From Alcanivorax sp. (GTDB lineage: Bacteria; Pseudomonadota; Gammaproteobacteria; Pseudomonadales; Alcanivoracaceae), in assembly GCF_002726155.1 (NCBI RefSeq), contig NZ_PBSH01000008.1:1-64000 (forward strand): a stretch of DNA of 64,000 nucleotides, in the 5' to 3' direction. A model generated the notes under the pieces. It was given only the letters and a program-made list of their open reading frames with translations. It had not been told where the DNA came from and searched no databases. The translations under genes and the position numbers were made by a program. Positions 18,437 to 27,042 of this stretch are shown one piece after another (within the stretch, counting starts at the first letter, position 1; every line of letters starts with the position of its first letter).

Positions 18437-19108
18437 CTAGTACCCGTACATCATCATGTTGCCGTCAAAACGCAGTTGCGCAGGCCCACCGGATCCATTA
18501 ACGCCATCCGCCATTCTCAAACCGATCGCTGAACCCGGTGTTTCATTTCTCAGGTAACCTGGCACGATGATATTTCCACCGGGGTCGCTCTGATTGAACT
18601 CTGCGGCCACTTTGCCGGCATTCAGGAATATTTCTGCATCGTTATAGAAGGCAGTGTTACTGCCCAGATCGGAGTGGTCATAGCTCAACTGGATTGCCGG
18701 GCGATCATCAGGGTCAAACCCCATCCCAAATCGCTCCTGGCATGCTGCATCGCAGTACCCGGACACGCTGTCCTGAGTTCGCACACCATCAACGTGGACC
18801 TCTTTGAGTTTAAAAACCCCGTAGTATTCCTTTACCACCAGCCAGGCATCGTCGATGCCATTGAACTGGAGCGCGAATCGACAATCCGGTGTGCCGGCAG
18901 CCACCAAGGCTGAGGTTGGGCAGTTATCCGGTACCACCTCTCCCGATGCATTCAGCGTCGCATTGATAAGCATTTCAAAATTCAGAGCGATCCCCTGCCT
19001 GGCCGATACACCGGATAACTCTTCATCATTGAGCAATGCCATTTGCTCCGCGCTAAAAGCAGTGGCGGGGACATTCAGGACCAGGAGGAAAAGTAGAGTT
19101 TTTTTCAT
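18437..19108 (-). CDS. Exported protein of unknown function, 223 residues (second gene of surface-protein operon)
   Basis: The start at 19108 (MKKTLLFLLVLNVPATAFSA) has GGAGGGG 2-6 nt upstream and encodes a clean signal peptide; a longer reading to 19327 overlaps the preceding gene and is rejected. The mature part opens with MALLNDEELSGVSARQGIAL, the cluster motif. It has two cysteine pairs and ends with RFDGNMMMYGY, a Tyr/aromatic terminus as in many outer-membrane proteins. It lies 8 bp after the first gene. Function unknown. Confidence 0.8.
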   Translation of the reverse strand: MKKTLLFLLVLNVPATAFSAEQMALLNDEELSGVSARQGIALNFEMLINATLNASGEVVPDNCPTSALVAAGTPDCRFALQFNGIDDAWLVVKEYYGVFKLKEVHVDGVRTQDSVSGYCDAACQERFGMGFDPDDRPAIQLSYDHSDLGSNTAFYNDAEIFLNAGKVAAEFNQSDPGGNIIVPGYLRNETPGSAIGLRMADGVNGSGGPAQLRFDGNMMMYGY

Positions 19109-19116
19109 GGCCCCTC

Positions 19117-20769
19117 CTAGTACTGGGCACCGAGGCTGGTGAATTTGAAACTGTTTATCAGCAAGCCTTCTGCTCTCGAATCTCCCAGGTTGGCTACCCC
19201 CGTTCGTATTACCGGTAATGTTTGTGTGCCTACAGAGGCTGCATCGAAAAAGGCCTGTGGATTGACTTTGCTGGTGTTGGTGTACGCGCTGCCTGCGGAG
19301 ATGCTGTATCCACCGCCATATCCACAATTCAGCCCTGTGCCACCGGATGGTGTGCAGCTGTCATTTTGCTTGTAAAAGCGGCTTCCTGTTCCACGCGGGT
19401 TGTAACCATCACCGGAGCACTCCGTTCCCCCGGGGCAGTTGTATTGGCTTTGCCCGGCTCTGACATCCACAGCCGTCATGGTGTAAGCAAAGGCATCGAA
19501 GTCAGTACATCCACTGCACTTGCTGAAAAAAATGCCGTCACTGGTGTCGTTAAAGGTATTTCGTTGAGCAATGATCGCCCCTGTCCCATCCGTGACTGTC
19601 ATGCTGGTCGGTACCGCAGGACATCCCACTCCCTGACACGGGAACCAGTCACCCCAGCGTGAATAGCCATGGGTCTGGAAATAATTATCGGGCACTGTGA
19701 CCGAAGGCGTTGCACCATAGGTATTGGCGAGTAACGCAGCACGAGCTGTCTGATAACCGGCATGAATCGAATCAGCCACGGCCAGGCTGTAATGACGGCG
19801 ATAAACAGCGGGGTTATCGGGTATTTCGTTGAGGGCCAGAACGAAATTACCGTTGGTAATATCGTTACCACTTGCATCTTTTGGAACATCAATCGTGAAT
19901 GCCTGATAAAAAAGGTGACCCAGCGGCAAAAAGGCATCCACGTTCCGAAAATGCATCCCCTCAAAAGCATCGAACTGAACCGGTGTTCCCAGTGTGTCTG
20001 AATCCTTGCCGTTTACCTGATTGGCACTGAACCGAAAGTCACCTTGCAGATGGCTTTTATAGAGAAAAGCAAAATTCGGATTGCCCGCTTCCGTAGACTG
20101 GAAAAATTGCAGGACACTGCCCGCCGCACTGCCTTGAATAATCGTTTGGGTTTTCAAAAGACCGTAATCAGCAGCCGGGCCACCTTTGCCTGCCTCAATC
20201 TCTCCCCAGAAAGAAAAGCGGTAGTCCTCCTGAGAGGTGGGAGCCAACAATTCCAGGACGGTCTTGCTGGTCGATGTGTCTCCGCCCCAGGTAACAACGC
20301 CATTGCCTATTTGATTGGCGCCACTGCCGTTTCCTGAATAATCCATGACCCGCAGGACATAGGGATTATCGTGGGCCGCAAAATGCGAAATGGTGCCACC
20401 ACGCGGACATCCCAGGCCGCCATACCCCTGGTTTGCGCAAGCATCCATGCTGCTTCCGGTTTCAGTCCAGGTGGTACCAGCGCCTTTGGCCGACACATTA
20501 ATGCCGTACCAGCGCAGGTCGCCACGCTGGAAGGTGCTCTCCGGGTCTGTACCGGAACCCACCTGCTCGAAATAGCTGGTTGGCTTGGTGAGCCAGCGAA
20601 AGTCCTCCCAGACAAAGGCAAGCCCGGCGCCACTGACATTGGACATGGCCGCCTCATCCATCTGTTCAAGCGCCGCCATACCCGGCAAGGGCAGGCAGGC
20701 CAGCCACCCGAACAGAACTGAATGCACTGCGTTGCATACAATACGCTTGCGATGATGTGCCATTCGCAT
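19117..20769 (-). CDS. Exported protein of unknown function, 550 residues (first gene of surface-protein operon)
   Basis: First gene of the operon. Signal peptide (SVLFGWLACLPLPGMAA), then LEQMDEAAMSNVSGAGLAF, the common head motif in its most divergent form. The body is rich in Gly, Thr, Ser and aromatic residues with several cysteine pairs (GCPAVP, CSGCTD, NCPGGTEC) and ends TSLGAQY. Starts at 20772 (GTG), 20769 (ATG) or 20761-20763 (ATG) are possible; GGGAG upstream fits 20769. No enzyme domain recognised; a surface or pilus-related role is a guess. Confidence 0.78.
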   Translation of the reverse strand: MRMAHHRKRIVCNAVHSVLFGWLACLPLPGMAALEQMDEAAMSNVSGAGLAFVWEDFRWLTKPTSYFEQVGSGTDPESTFQRGDLRWYGINVSAKGAGTTWTETGSSMDACANQGYGGLGCPRGGTISHFAAHDNPYVLRVMDYSGNGSGANQIGNGVVTWGGDTSTSKTVLELLAPTSQEDYRFSFWGEIEAGKGGPAADYGLLKTQTIIQGSAAGSVLQFFQSTEAGNPNFAFLYKSHLQGDFRFSANQVNGKDSDTLGTPVQFDAFEGMHFRNVDAFLPLGHLFYQAFTIDVPKDASGNDITNGNFVLALNEIPDNPAVYRRHYSLAVADSIHAGYQTARAALLANTYGATPSVTVPDNYFQTHGYSRWGDWFPCQGVGCPAVPTSMTVTDGTGAIIAQRNTFNDTSDGIFFSKCSGCTDFDAFAYTMTAVDVRAGQSQYNCPGGTECSGDGYNPRGTGSRFYKQNDSCTPSGGTGLNCGYGGGYSISAGSAYTNTSKVNPQAFFDAASVGTQTLPVIRTGVANLGDSRAEGLLINSFKFTSLGAQY

Positions 20770-21248
20770 CACGCGCTCTCCCGTATACTTTTTCGTTATT
20801 CTTATTTCCTATCTGCCAAAACGTATTCACAGATGGTTGCTATGGTTTTACACAAAGTGGCGCGAGCGTATTGATCAAACAATGACCACATAGCAATTTT
20901 TTGTATACAAACTTTCAGACCACTGTTTTAAATGGCTTTTTCCTGTCGATGGCAAATGGGCGAAAAAGTCATAAATCAAATATTCCGGCCAATCAGCGAA
21001 GTAAAAAACCAACAAACCCCTTTTATATCAATATCTTAAAAATCACCGAACAATAACTGAAAACGTAATGTGTTAGCTGAATGCAAACGGCAGATTTCAG
21101 CCTGGCTGGTGCTACGCCGGGTTGCCGTTTTTGGAGGGGAGGATTGGGGTGACGGGCGCATGCCCTTCGGGAATAACGCGGCGCAGGTCAGGAGTTGGGG
21201 AGCACTGACATCGCACCGCAAGCGACGCTACAGGGAGGATTGGACCAC
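20770..21248. other. AT-rich leader of the surface-protein operon
   Basis: A 479-bp gap without a credible gene. From about 20790 to 21065 it is markedly more AT-rich than its surroundings and includes the perfect 12-bp palindrome TTTGTATACAAA (20900-20911). It probably holds the operon promoter and could be bound by the H-NS-like protein encoded at 31.9 kb. The part next to mnmE (21066-21248) returns to normal composition and shows no terminator. Confidence 0.6.
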
Positions 21249-22619
21249 TTATTTGCCAATGCAGAACGAGGAGAAGATTCGCCCCAAAAGATCATCAGCC
21301 GTAAAGGCGCCGGTGATTTCTTCCAGGGCTTTCTGGGCGGCGCGCAGGTCTTCGGCCAGCAGCTCGCCAGCCGCATGGCCATGCAACTGTCGCTCACCGC
21401 TGTCCAGGGCCGCCAACGCCTGCTCCAGCGCAGTAATATGACGACGGCGAGCGGAAAAGCGACTCTGCCCTTCGCCCTGGTAGCCGGCGGCGTCTTTCAG
21501 ATGACGGCGCAACGCCTCCAGCCCATCACCGCTGGCCGCTGAAATCACAAAGGCGCCGTCTTCACGCTGACCGGCCGGCAGCCCGGACAGGTCTGCCTTA
21601 TTCAGCACCACCGTGACGGGCAGTTCCAGGTTTTCCAGCTGCTGCTGGCTTTGCGGGAGCAGGCTGTGGATATCATTGATATCCCCCTCGCTATCGCGGG
21701 AATCCACCATCACCAGCAAACGATCGGCCTTGCGCATTTCAGCGTAGGCACGCCGAATCCCTTCCTGTTCCACCACGTCAGCACTGTCACGCAGACCGGC
21801 GGTGTCGATCAGATTCAGGGGCATGCCGTCCAGCTGAATGGATTCGCGCAGCACGTCCCGGGTGGTGCCAGCAATATCGGTAACGATAGCCGCATCAAAG
21901 CCAGCCAGGGCATTCATCAGGGATGACTTGCCGGCATTGGGTTTGCCGGCGATCACCAGGGTCATACCTTCGCGCACCAATCGGCCCTGGTTGGCTTCAT
22001 CCAGCACGCGCAGGCACTGACGTCGTACCGCCGTCAGGTCGCTGGCCACCTTGCCGTCGGACAGGAAATCAATTTCCTCTTCCGGAAAGTCGATGGCCGC
22101 TTCCACATAGATCCGCAGCCCAATCAGCGCTTCGACCAGCTGATTCACTTCATCGGAAAACACCCCCTGCAGGGAATGCAGGGCCGCACGGGCGGATGCG
22201 CTGGTGCCGGCATCAATCAAATCGGCGATGGCTTCCGCCTGGGTCAGATCCATCTTGTCGTTGAGGAAGGCCCGCTGGGAGAATTCTCCGGCGCGGGCCT
22301 GACGCGCACCGGCGGCGATGCAGGCGGCTACCAGCATGTCCAGAATCACCGGGCCGCCGTGACCCTGGAGTTCCACCACATCTTCTCCGGTAAAGGAATG
22401 CGGGGCCGGAAACGTGATGACCAGGCCTTCGTCGAGAATCTCCCCAGCCTGATCACGAAAACGCCGAAAGTGCGACACCCTGGGTGATAGTGATTGCTCA
22501 CCAACAATGAGAGACCCAATGCTCAGGGCCTGCGGACCTGAAAGGCGCACCACACCGACGCCCCCCCGGCCGGGAGCGGTGGCAATGGCGACAATGGTAT
22601 CCGGGGAAGAGGTCTGCAT
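21249..22619 (-). CDS. mnmE: tRNA uridine-5-carboxymethylaminomethyl modification GTPase MnmE
   Basis: With MnmG it modifies the wobble uridine of several tRNAs. The 456-residue protein has the N-terminal formyl-tetrahydrofolate-binding part, the GTPase P-loop GKPNAGKS at residues 225-232, the DIAGTTRD and DTAGLR switch motifs, and the invariant C-terminal FCIGK with the catalytic cysteine (453). It lies 108 bp downstream of yidC on the same strand. Unlike in many relatives, mnmG, rsmG and parAB do not follow it here. Confidence 0.97.
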   Translation of the reverse strand: MQTSSPDTIVAIATAPGRGGVGVVRLSGPQALSIGSLIVGEQSLSPRVSHFRRFRDQAGEILDEGLVITFPAPHSFTGEDVVELQGHGGPVILDMLVAACIAAGARQARAGEFSQRAFLNDKMDLTQAEAIADLIDAGTSASARAALHSLQGVFSDEVNQLVEALIGLRIYVEAAIDFPEEEIDFLSDGKVASDLTAVRRQCLRVLDEANQGRLVREGMTLVIAGKPNAGKSSLMNALAGFDAAIVTDIAGTTRDVLRESIQLDGMPLNLIDTAGLRDSADVVEQEGIRRAYAEMRKADRLLVMVDSRDSEGDINDIHSLLPQSQQQLENLELPVTVVLNKADLSGLPAGQREDGAFVISAASGDGLEALRRHLKDAAGYQGEGQSRFSARRRHITALEQALAALDSGERQLHGHAAGELLAEDLRAAQKALEEITGAFTADDLLGRIFSSFCIGK

Positions 22620-22671
22620 AAGAAGATTATAGAGAGCGCCTTGCGCCTCACGCCATACGCCGGGCAGAAAA

Positions 22672-22698
22672 GAAAAAAGCCGATCTATCGATCGGCTT
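22672..22698 (-). terminator. Rho-independent terminator after yidC
   Basis: On the minus strand AAGCCGATC pairs with GATCGGCTT around a 4-nt loop and is followed by a T run. It separates yidC from mnmE. Confidence 0.85.
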
Positions 22699-22727
22699 CA
22701 TTTCTGTCTGGCGGCCAGCGTGGTGCG
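22699..22727 (-). repeat. 3'-UTR GACGC module (yidC copy)
   Basis: The yidC stop reads into TGACGCACCACGCTGGC on the minus strand, so the GACGC begins inside the stop codon. The terminator follows about 30 nt later. It is the shortest and least certain of the five related modules. Confidence 0.4.
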
Positions 22728-24476
22728 TCAGGCCTCATTCTCGATCTTGCGGGTAATAATCCACTGCTGGGCAATGGACAGGATGTTGTTGGTCAGCCAG
22801 TACAGTACCAGGCCGGCCGGGAACCACAGCATGAACACCGCAAAGATCATCGGCATCCACTTCATCACCTGCGCCTGGGTCGGGTCTGCCGGTGTCGGGT
22901 TCAGGCGGGTCTGCAGGAACATGGACGCGCCCATCAGGATTGGCAGCACAAAGTACGGGTCCATCACGGACAGGTCGTTGATCCACAGGAAGAACGGCGC
23001 CTGGCGCAGCTCAACGGACTCCAGCAACACATAGTACAGGGCGATAAACACCGGCATCTGTACCAGCATGGGCAAGCAGCCGCCCAGCGGGTTGATCTTT
23101 TCCCGCTTGAACAGATTCATGGTTTCCATCTGCTGCTTCTGCTTGTCGTTCTTGTTCTGCTCCTTGATGCGCTGCATTTCCGGCGCAACCTTGCGCATCT
23201 TGGCCATGGAACGGTAGCTGGTGGCGCTGAGCTTGAAGAAGATCGCCTTAATGATGAAGGTCAGCAGGATGATTGCTACACCCCAGTTGCCCACACCGCC
23301 ACCGATGTCGATATCCATACCGAAGACAGACACTTCCCCGCTCTGCAGGAACACCAGCAAGGCAAAGATGGGCTGGGAGATAAACCACAACCAGCCGTAG
23401 TCCACGGTCATGTTCAGGCCCGGGCTGATGGCTTCCAGGTTGTCCTGCTGCTTGGGACCGGCATAGAACTCGGCATACAACACCGATTCTTCACCCGGCT
23501 GCACTGTGGTATTCGGGGAAACGAACCGGAGCAGATACTGGTCGCGTGATTGCAGGTACACGCTGGAGTAATGGTTTTTCTGTTTGGCGTCGGGAATCCA
23601 GGCAGATACAAAGTAATGCTGGACCATGGCAAGCCAGCCGCCTTCCACCGTCTGGTCCAGCTTCACCCCGTCTTCGCTCATGTCATCAAACGTGAGCTTG
23701 TTGTAAGGCTTCTCCGGGTTCCAGTACGCAGCCCCAAGATAGGTGGGCATGGGCGCGAAGCCGGTGGTGGATAACCCGGGGTCATCGCTACCATCGCGCT
23801 TGATCTGGCCATACAGGGCACCGGTCCAGGGGCTGCTGCCGTTATTGCGGACGATATGGCTGACACGAACCAGGTAGCTGCCTTTCTCGAAGGTATAGCG
23901 CTTGATGATTTCGGCGCCATTGTCCTGGGTCAGGGTCAGATCCACATTCAGCTCGTTGCTGCCCTCCGCAAGCTGGTAACTCTGCTGGGCACTGCTCCAG
24001 TGCGGGCGACCTTTGCTGGAATCGGTGCCGTTCTTGCCCACCAGGCCACTCTGGGCCACGTAGGTGCCACTGTTGTTCTGGTCCATGAACACAAAGGGCT
24101 GGTCAGGGGTATCGATATGCTTGGGGTAATCGGGCAATGCCAATCGAACGATATCACCACCGACCGGGTTGATTTCCACCCTCAGCACATCGGTGCTGAC
24201 CTCAATACGTTGGGAGGAAGTTGCGGTATCCGGAGTCTCGATTAGGGGAGCGACAGGCTGATCACCGTCAGCCTGGGCGGCTGGGATGCTGTTCTCGGTT
24301 TCCGGTTGCGGCGCAGGCAAATCCGCACTGTCTGCGGATGAAGGGCTCCCTTGCTCTGCCACCTGTTCAACAGGGACAGGGGTTGCCGAGTCTGCGTGAT
24401 CCCGCTGCCAAGCCTGAATCATCAGGTAAGAGACAACGGCAATACCGGTAATAACTAGGGCGCGCTGGATTTCCAT
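22728..24476 (-). CDS. yidC: Membrane protein insertase YidC
   Basis: Inserts and folds inner-membrane proteins, alone or with SecYEG. The 582-residue protein begins MEIQRALVITGIAVVSYLMIQAW (first membrane helix), has a large periplasmic domain (about residues 60-340), then the conserved core helices with NPLGGCLPMLVQMPVFIALY. The start at 24476 fits the family; upstream bases read CCTCCT on the coding strand, so there is no Shine-Dalgarno site and translation may be coupled to rnpA 40 bp away. The usual yidD between rnpA and yidC is absent. Confidence 0.96.
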   Translation of the reverse strand: MEIQRALVITGIAVVSYLMIQAWQRDHADSATPVPVEQVAEQGSPSSADSADLPAPQPETENSIPAAQADGDQPVAPLIETPDTATSSQRIEVSTDVLRVEINPVGGDIVRLALPDYPKHIDTPDQPFVFMDQNNSGTYVAQSGLVGKNGTDSSKGRPHWSSAQQSYQLAEGSNELNVDLTLTQDNGAEIIKRYTFEKGSYLVRVSHIVRNNGSSPWTGALYGQIKRDGSDDPGLSTTGFAPMPTYLGAAYWNPEKPYNKLTFDDMSEDGVKLDQTVEGGWLAMVQHYFVSAWIPDAKQKNHYSSVYLQSRDQYLLRFVSPNTTVQPGEESVLYAEFYAGPKQQDNLEAISPGLNMTVDYGWLWFISQPIFALLVFLQSGEVSVFGMDIDIGGGVGNWGVAIILLTFIIKAIFFKLSATSYRSMAKMRKVAPEMQRIKEQNKNDKQKQQMETMNLFKREKINPLGGCLPMLVQMPVFIALYYVLLESVELRQAPFFLWINDLSVMDPYFVLPILMGASMFLQTRLNPTPADPTQAQVMKWMPMIFAVFMLWFPAGLVLYWLTNNILSIAQQWIITRKIENEA

Positions 24477-24516
24477 AGGAGGCTTATCTGTGGCGTGAAA
24501 AACGGGCCGCAGTTTC

Positions 24517-24882
24517 TCAAGCTTGCCGGCACTTAGCAAGCAGCTTGTCAAATAGCCGGGTGATATCGCGGGTAACCTGATCCGGATCCGGGTTCTCGAT
24601 TCGCCCCCTGACCAGCAGAATCATGTCCAGACCCGCCAGTTCTTGCTGTCGGCAGCGGAACTGTTCGCGTACCCGCCGCTTGATTCTGGCACGGTCTACG
24701 GCGCGTTTGGCGCGTTTACGGCCAATCACCAGGCCCAGTCGGGGTTGCGGTTGGGTATTGCGTGTTACCAGAAGTAAGTAACTGCCCAAGCCAACCTTCC
24801 ATTCAGGTTGATCAAAGACGGTCTGATACTGGGAACCGGTAAGGAGGCGGTGTTGGCGGGTAAAGGCCTGTGAGATGGGCAC
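24517..24882 (-). CDS. rnpA: Ribonuclease P protein component
   Basis: Protein subunit that helps the RNase P RNA trim tRNA 5' leaders. The 121-residue basic protein has the signature RAKRAVDRARIKRRVREQFR near residues 55-75. It follows rpmH by 38 bp in the standard order. Confidence 0.95.
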   Translation of the reverse strand: MPISQAFTRQHRLLTGSQYQTVFDQPEWKVGLGSYLLLVTRNTQPQPRLGLVIGRKRAKRAVDRARIKRRVREQFRCRQQELAGLDMILLVRGRIENPDPDQVTRDITRLFDKLLAKCRQA

Positions 24883-24920
24883 TGTTACCTCAGCCAGGAA
24901 GGCAAGGTAAAACGGTTGGC

Positions 24921-25055
24921 TTATGCAGCCAACCGCTTACGGCCCTTGGCACGACGAGCGGCCAAAATCTTGCGGCCATTTTTCGTGGCCATACGAGCAC
25001 GGAAACCGTGAGCACGTTTGCGCTTGAGCACGCTTGGCTGGAATGTACGTTTCAT
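24921..25055 (-). CDS. rpmH: 50S ribosomal protein L34
   Basis: A 44-residue, very basic protein starting [20 protein letters not shown] and ending GRKRLAA, the full L34 pattern. GGAAG lies upstream of the ATG at 25055. It is the gene next to the origin on the left arm. Confidence 0.97.
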
Positions 25056-25147
25056 GGCGTCTTCCCCATGGATTAGACAGCGATTAGAAGGGCGGCAAGT
25101 CTAGGGAACCGGAGGGGTTGTGTCAACGCGCTTTTCAGCCTGCTCGA

Positions 25148-25217
25148 AAGAAGAAAAGAAAAGACTGTTAATAGATTTTATATATTTAAGTATTTATTGA
25201 TTGTAGTAGTAGTTATA
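25148..25217. other. DNA unwinding element with DnaA-trio-like TAG repeats
   Basis: An extended A/T run ending in TAGTAGTAG (25204-25212), followed by GGGGAGGCG and a near-consensus DnaA box. The order and strand match the basal unwinding system described in Bacillus subtilis: duplex box, GC cluster, 3'-GAT trios, unwinding element. Confidence 0.6.
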
Positions 25218-25232
25218 AGGGGAGGCGATTTT

Positions 25233-25241
25233 TGTGGGTAA
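25233..25241 (-). promoter_or_regulatory. DnaA box next to the unwinding element
   Basis: TTACCCACA on the minus strand, one mismatch from TTATCCACA, separated from the TAG repeats by a GC-rich patch. Confidence 0.55.
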
Positions 25242-25365
25242 GCCTGAAAACTGTATTTATTTCAATCGGTTGGCGTAATGATAACTTGCGTATCACTGTG
25301 TGTAAGTGCTGGGGGTTGTGTGGGGATGAGCTGTCATTAAATGTGGGTATAAGTTGTGCCTCAGG

Positions 25366-25374
25366 TTATCCACC
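25366..25374 (+). promoter_or_regulatory. DnaA box, one mismatch
   Basis: TTATCCACC, differing from the consensus at the last base. Confidence 0.6.
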
Positions 25375-25413
25375 GGGTTGTACTGGTGCCGGTCAACAGG
25401 GTTATAGGCCTAG

Positions 25414-25422
25414 TTATCCACA
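25414..25422 (+). promoter_or_regulatory. DnaA box, perfect
   Basis: TTATCCACA, exact consensus, about 150 bp upstream of the dnaA start. Confidence 0.8.
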
Positions 25423-25453
25423 GAAAGTTGCCATTAAAAAAAGCCCAGTCGCC

Positions 25454-25462
25454 TGTGGATAG
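25454..25462 (-). promoter_or_regulatory. DnaA box, one mismatch
   Basis: CTATCCACA on the minus strand, facing the perfect box 31 bp away. The pair could also serve autoregulation of dnaA. Confidence 0.6.
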
Positions 25463-25566
25463 GTGGGCTTCTGTAGGGGTAGAATGGCTGGCTCGACGGC
25501 GGTTGTGCATGAACGGTTTCACCGCGATCACCACGAGCAATTCATCAAGGAAATAAAGGCGGGTGT

Positions 25567-26991
25567 GTGTCTGAAGAGCTCTGGCAACGCTGTCTGACGC
25601 GACTCGAGGATGAGTTGCCGTCGCAGCAGTTCAACATGTGGATCCGGCCGCTTCAGGTGGCTGCATCTGCGGATGGTGCGGAGCTGACCCTGTTTGCCCC
25701 CAACCGTTTTGTGGTGGATTGGGTCCGTGACAAATACCTGGACCGAATCGGCGAGGTGTTGGGCGAGATGCAATCAGGCCCACTGCCGCAGTTGCGCCTG
25801 GAGGTGGGCTCTACCCGTGCCAGCACGCCCGTAGCGGCGTCTTTCAATGGCTCTACCCCAGCGGTCAGCAGTGGCCCGATAACCACGCCTGCGGTGGCTC
25901 CTGCGCCCCGTCAGCCTGAATCGGATAGCCGGCCGCAGCCCACGGCGCTGGGCGGCGCCCGCAAGCATCGCAGCAATCTCAATACCGGCTTTACCTTTTC
26001 CACCTTTGTCGAGGGCAAGTCCAACCGTATGGCGGCTGCTGCTGCCCAGCAGGTTGCGGAAAACCCGGCCAGCCACGGTTATAACCCGTTGCTTTTATAC
26101 GGGGGGGTTGGCCTGGGTAAGACTCACCTTATGCATGCGGTGGGCAATGAGTTGTTGCGGCGCAACCCCAATGCCAAGGTGGTCTACCTGCACAGTGAGC
26201 GTTTTGTGGCGGATATGATTTCCGCGCTACGCAACAAGACCATCAACGAGTTCAAGCGATTCTATCGTTCGGTGGATGCGTTGCTGATTGATGATATTCA
26301 ATTCTTTGCAGGTAAGGAGCAGTCCCAGGAAGAGTTCTTCCATACCTTTAACGCGTTGCTGGAAAATGGTCAGCAGATCATCCTCACCTGTGACAAGTTT
26401 CCCAAAGAGGTGGATGGGCTGGAAGAGCGCCTGAAGAGCCGGTTTGGTTGGGGGTTGTCCCAGCCCATGGAGCCGCCGGAGCTGGAAACCCGGGTGGCAA
26501 TCCTGAAAAAGAAGGCGGAAGAGGCCAAGGTGGATCTGCCCAACGACGCGGCCTTCTTTATTGCCCAGCGAATCCGTTCTAATGTACGGGAGCTGGAAGG
26601 CGCGTTGCGCCGGGTGATCGCCCATGTGCGCTTTACCGGGGCACAGATTGATATCGGCCTGATCAAGGAAGCGCTCAAAGATCTGATCGCACTGCAGGCG
26701 CGACAAATCAGCATCGATAATATCCAGCGCATCGTGGCCGAGTACTACAAAATCAAGATCAACGACTTGCTGTCGCCCCGGCGGACACGCTCGGTGGCGC
26801 GGCCCCGCCAGGTTGCCATGGCTCTGTCGAAAGAGCTGACGAGCCACAGCCTGCCGGAGATCGGTGAGAATTTTGGTGGCCGGGATCACACCACCGTGTT
26901 GCACGCCTGTCGCAAGGTGCTGGAGCTGCGGGAATCCAATCCGGAAATCGAAGAAGATTATCAGAATCTGTTACGGACATTGACGTCCTAA
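25567..26991 (+). CDS. dnaA: Chromosomal replication initiator protein DnaA
   Basis: Binds DnaA boxes and opens the origin. The 474-residue protein has domain I ([26 protein letters not shown]), a Pro/Ser-rich linker (about 80-135), the AAA+ ATPase with P-loop GGVGLGKT at residues 179-186 and LLIDDIQF near residue 240, and a C-terminal DNA-binding domain with the [13 protein letters not shown] signature. It starts with GTG at 25567, preceded by AAGGCGGG; no in-frame ATG gives the conserved N-terminus. Confidence 0.98.
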   Translation: MSEELWQRCLTRLEDELPSQQFNMWIRPLQVAASADGAELTLFAPNRFVVDWVRDKYLDRIGEVLGEMQSGPLPQLRLEVGSTRASTPVAASFNGSTPAVSSGPITTPAVAPAPRQPESDSRPQPTALGGARKHRSNLNTGFTFSTFVEGKSNRMAAAAAQQVAENPASHGYNPLLLYGGVGLGKTHLMHAVGNELLRRNPNAKVVYLHSERFVADMISALRNKTINEFKRFYRSVDALLIDDIQFFAGKEQSQEEFFHTFNALLENGQQIILTCDKFPKEVDGLEERLKSRFGWGLSQPMEPPELETRVAILKKKAEEAKVDLPNDAAFFIAQRIRSNVRELEGALRRVIAHVRFTGAQIDIGLIKEALKDLIALQARQISIDNIQRIVAEYYKIKINDLLSPRRTRSVARPRQVAMALSKELTSHSLPEIGENFGGRDHTTVLHACRKVLELRESNPEIEEDYQNLLRTLTS

Positions 26992-27042
26992 TCGGGGTGG
27001 CTCTGTGGCGAGCAAACCCAATAACCAGAACGGGAAAGCGCA

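Larger units (their letters stand above)
25056..25566. other. oriC: Chromosomal replication origin region (oriC)
   Basis: The 511-bp gap between rpmH and dnaA, where pseudomonad origins lie. It has an AT-rich stretch (25148-25217), a TAG-repeat run (25204-25212), a GC-rich patch (25218-25228), and DnaA-box-like sites at 25233-25241, 25366-25374, 25414-25422 (perfect TTATCCACA) and 25454-25462. Transcription and gene orientation diverge from it. Short reading frames inside it do not look like genes. Origin function is inferred from position plus these elements. Confidence 0.85.

Noticed and set aside
25232..25462. 76-codon open frame inside the oriC gap
   Set aside because: It spans DnaA boxes and the GC patch, has odd composition and no recognisable product; origin DNA explains it better.
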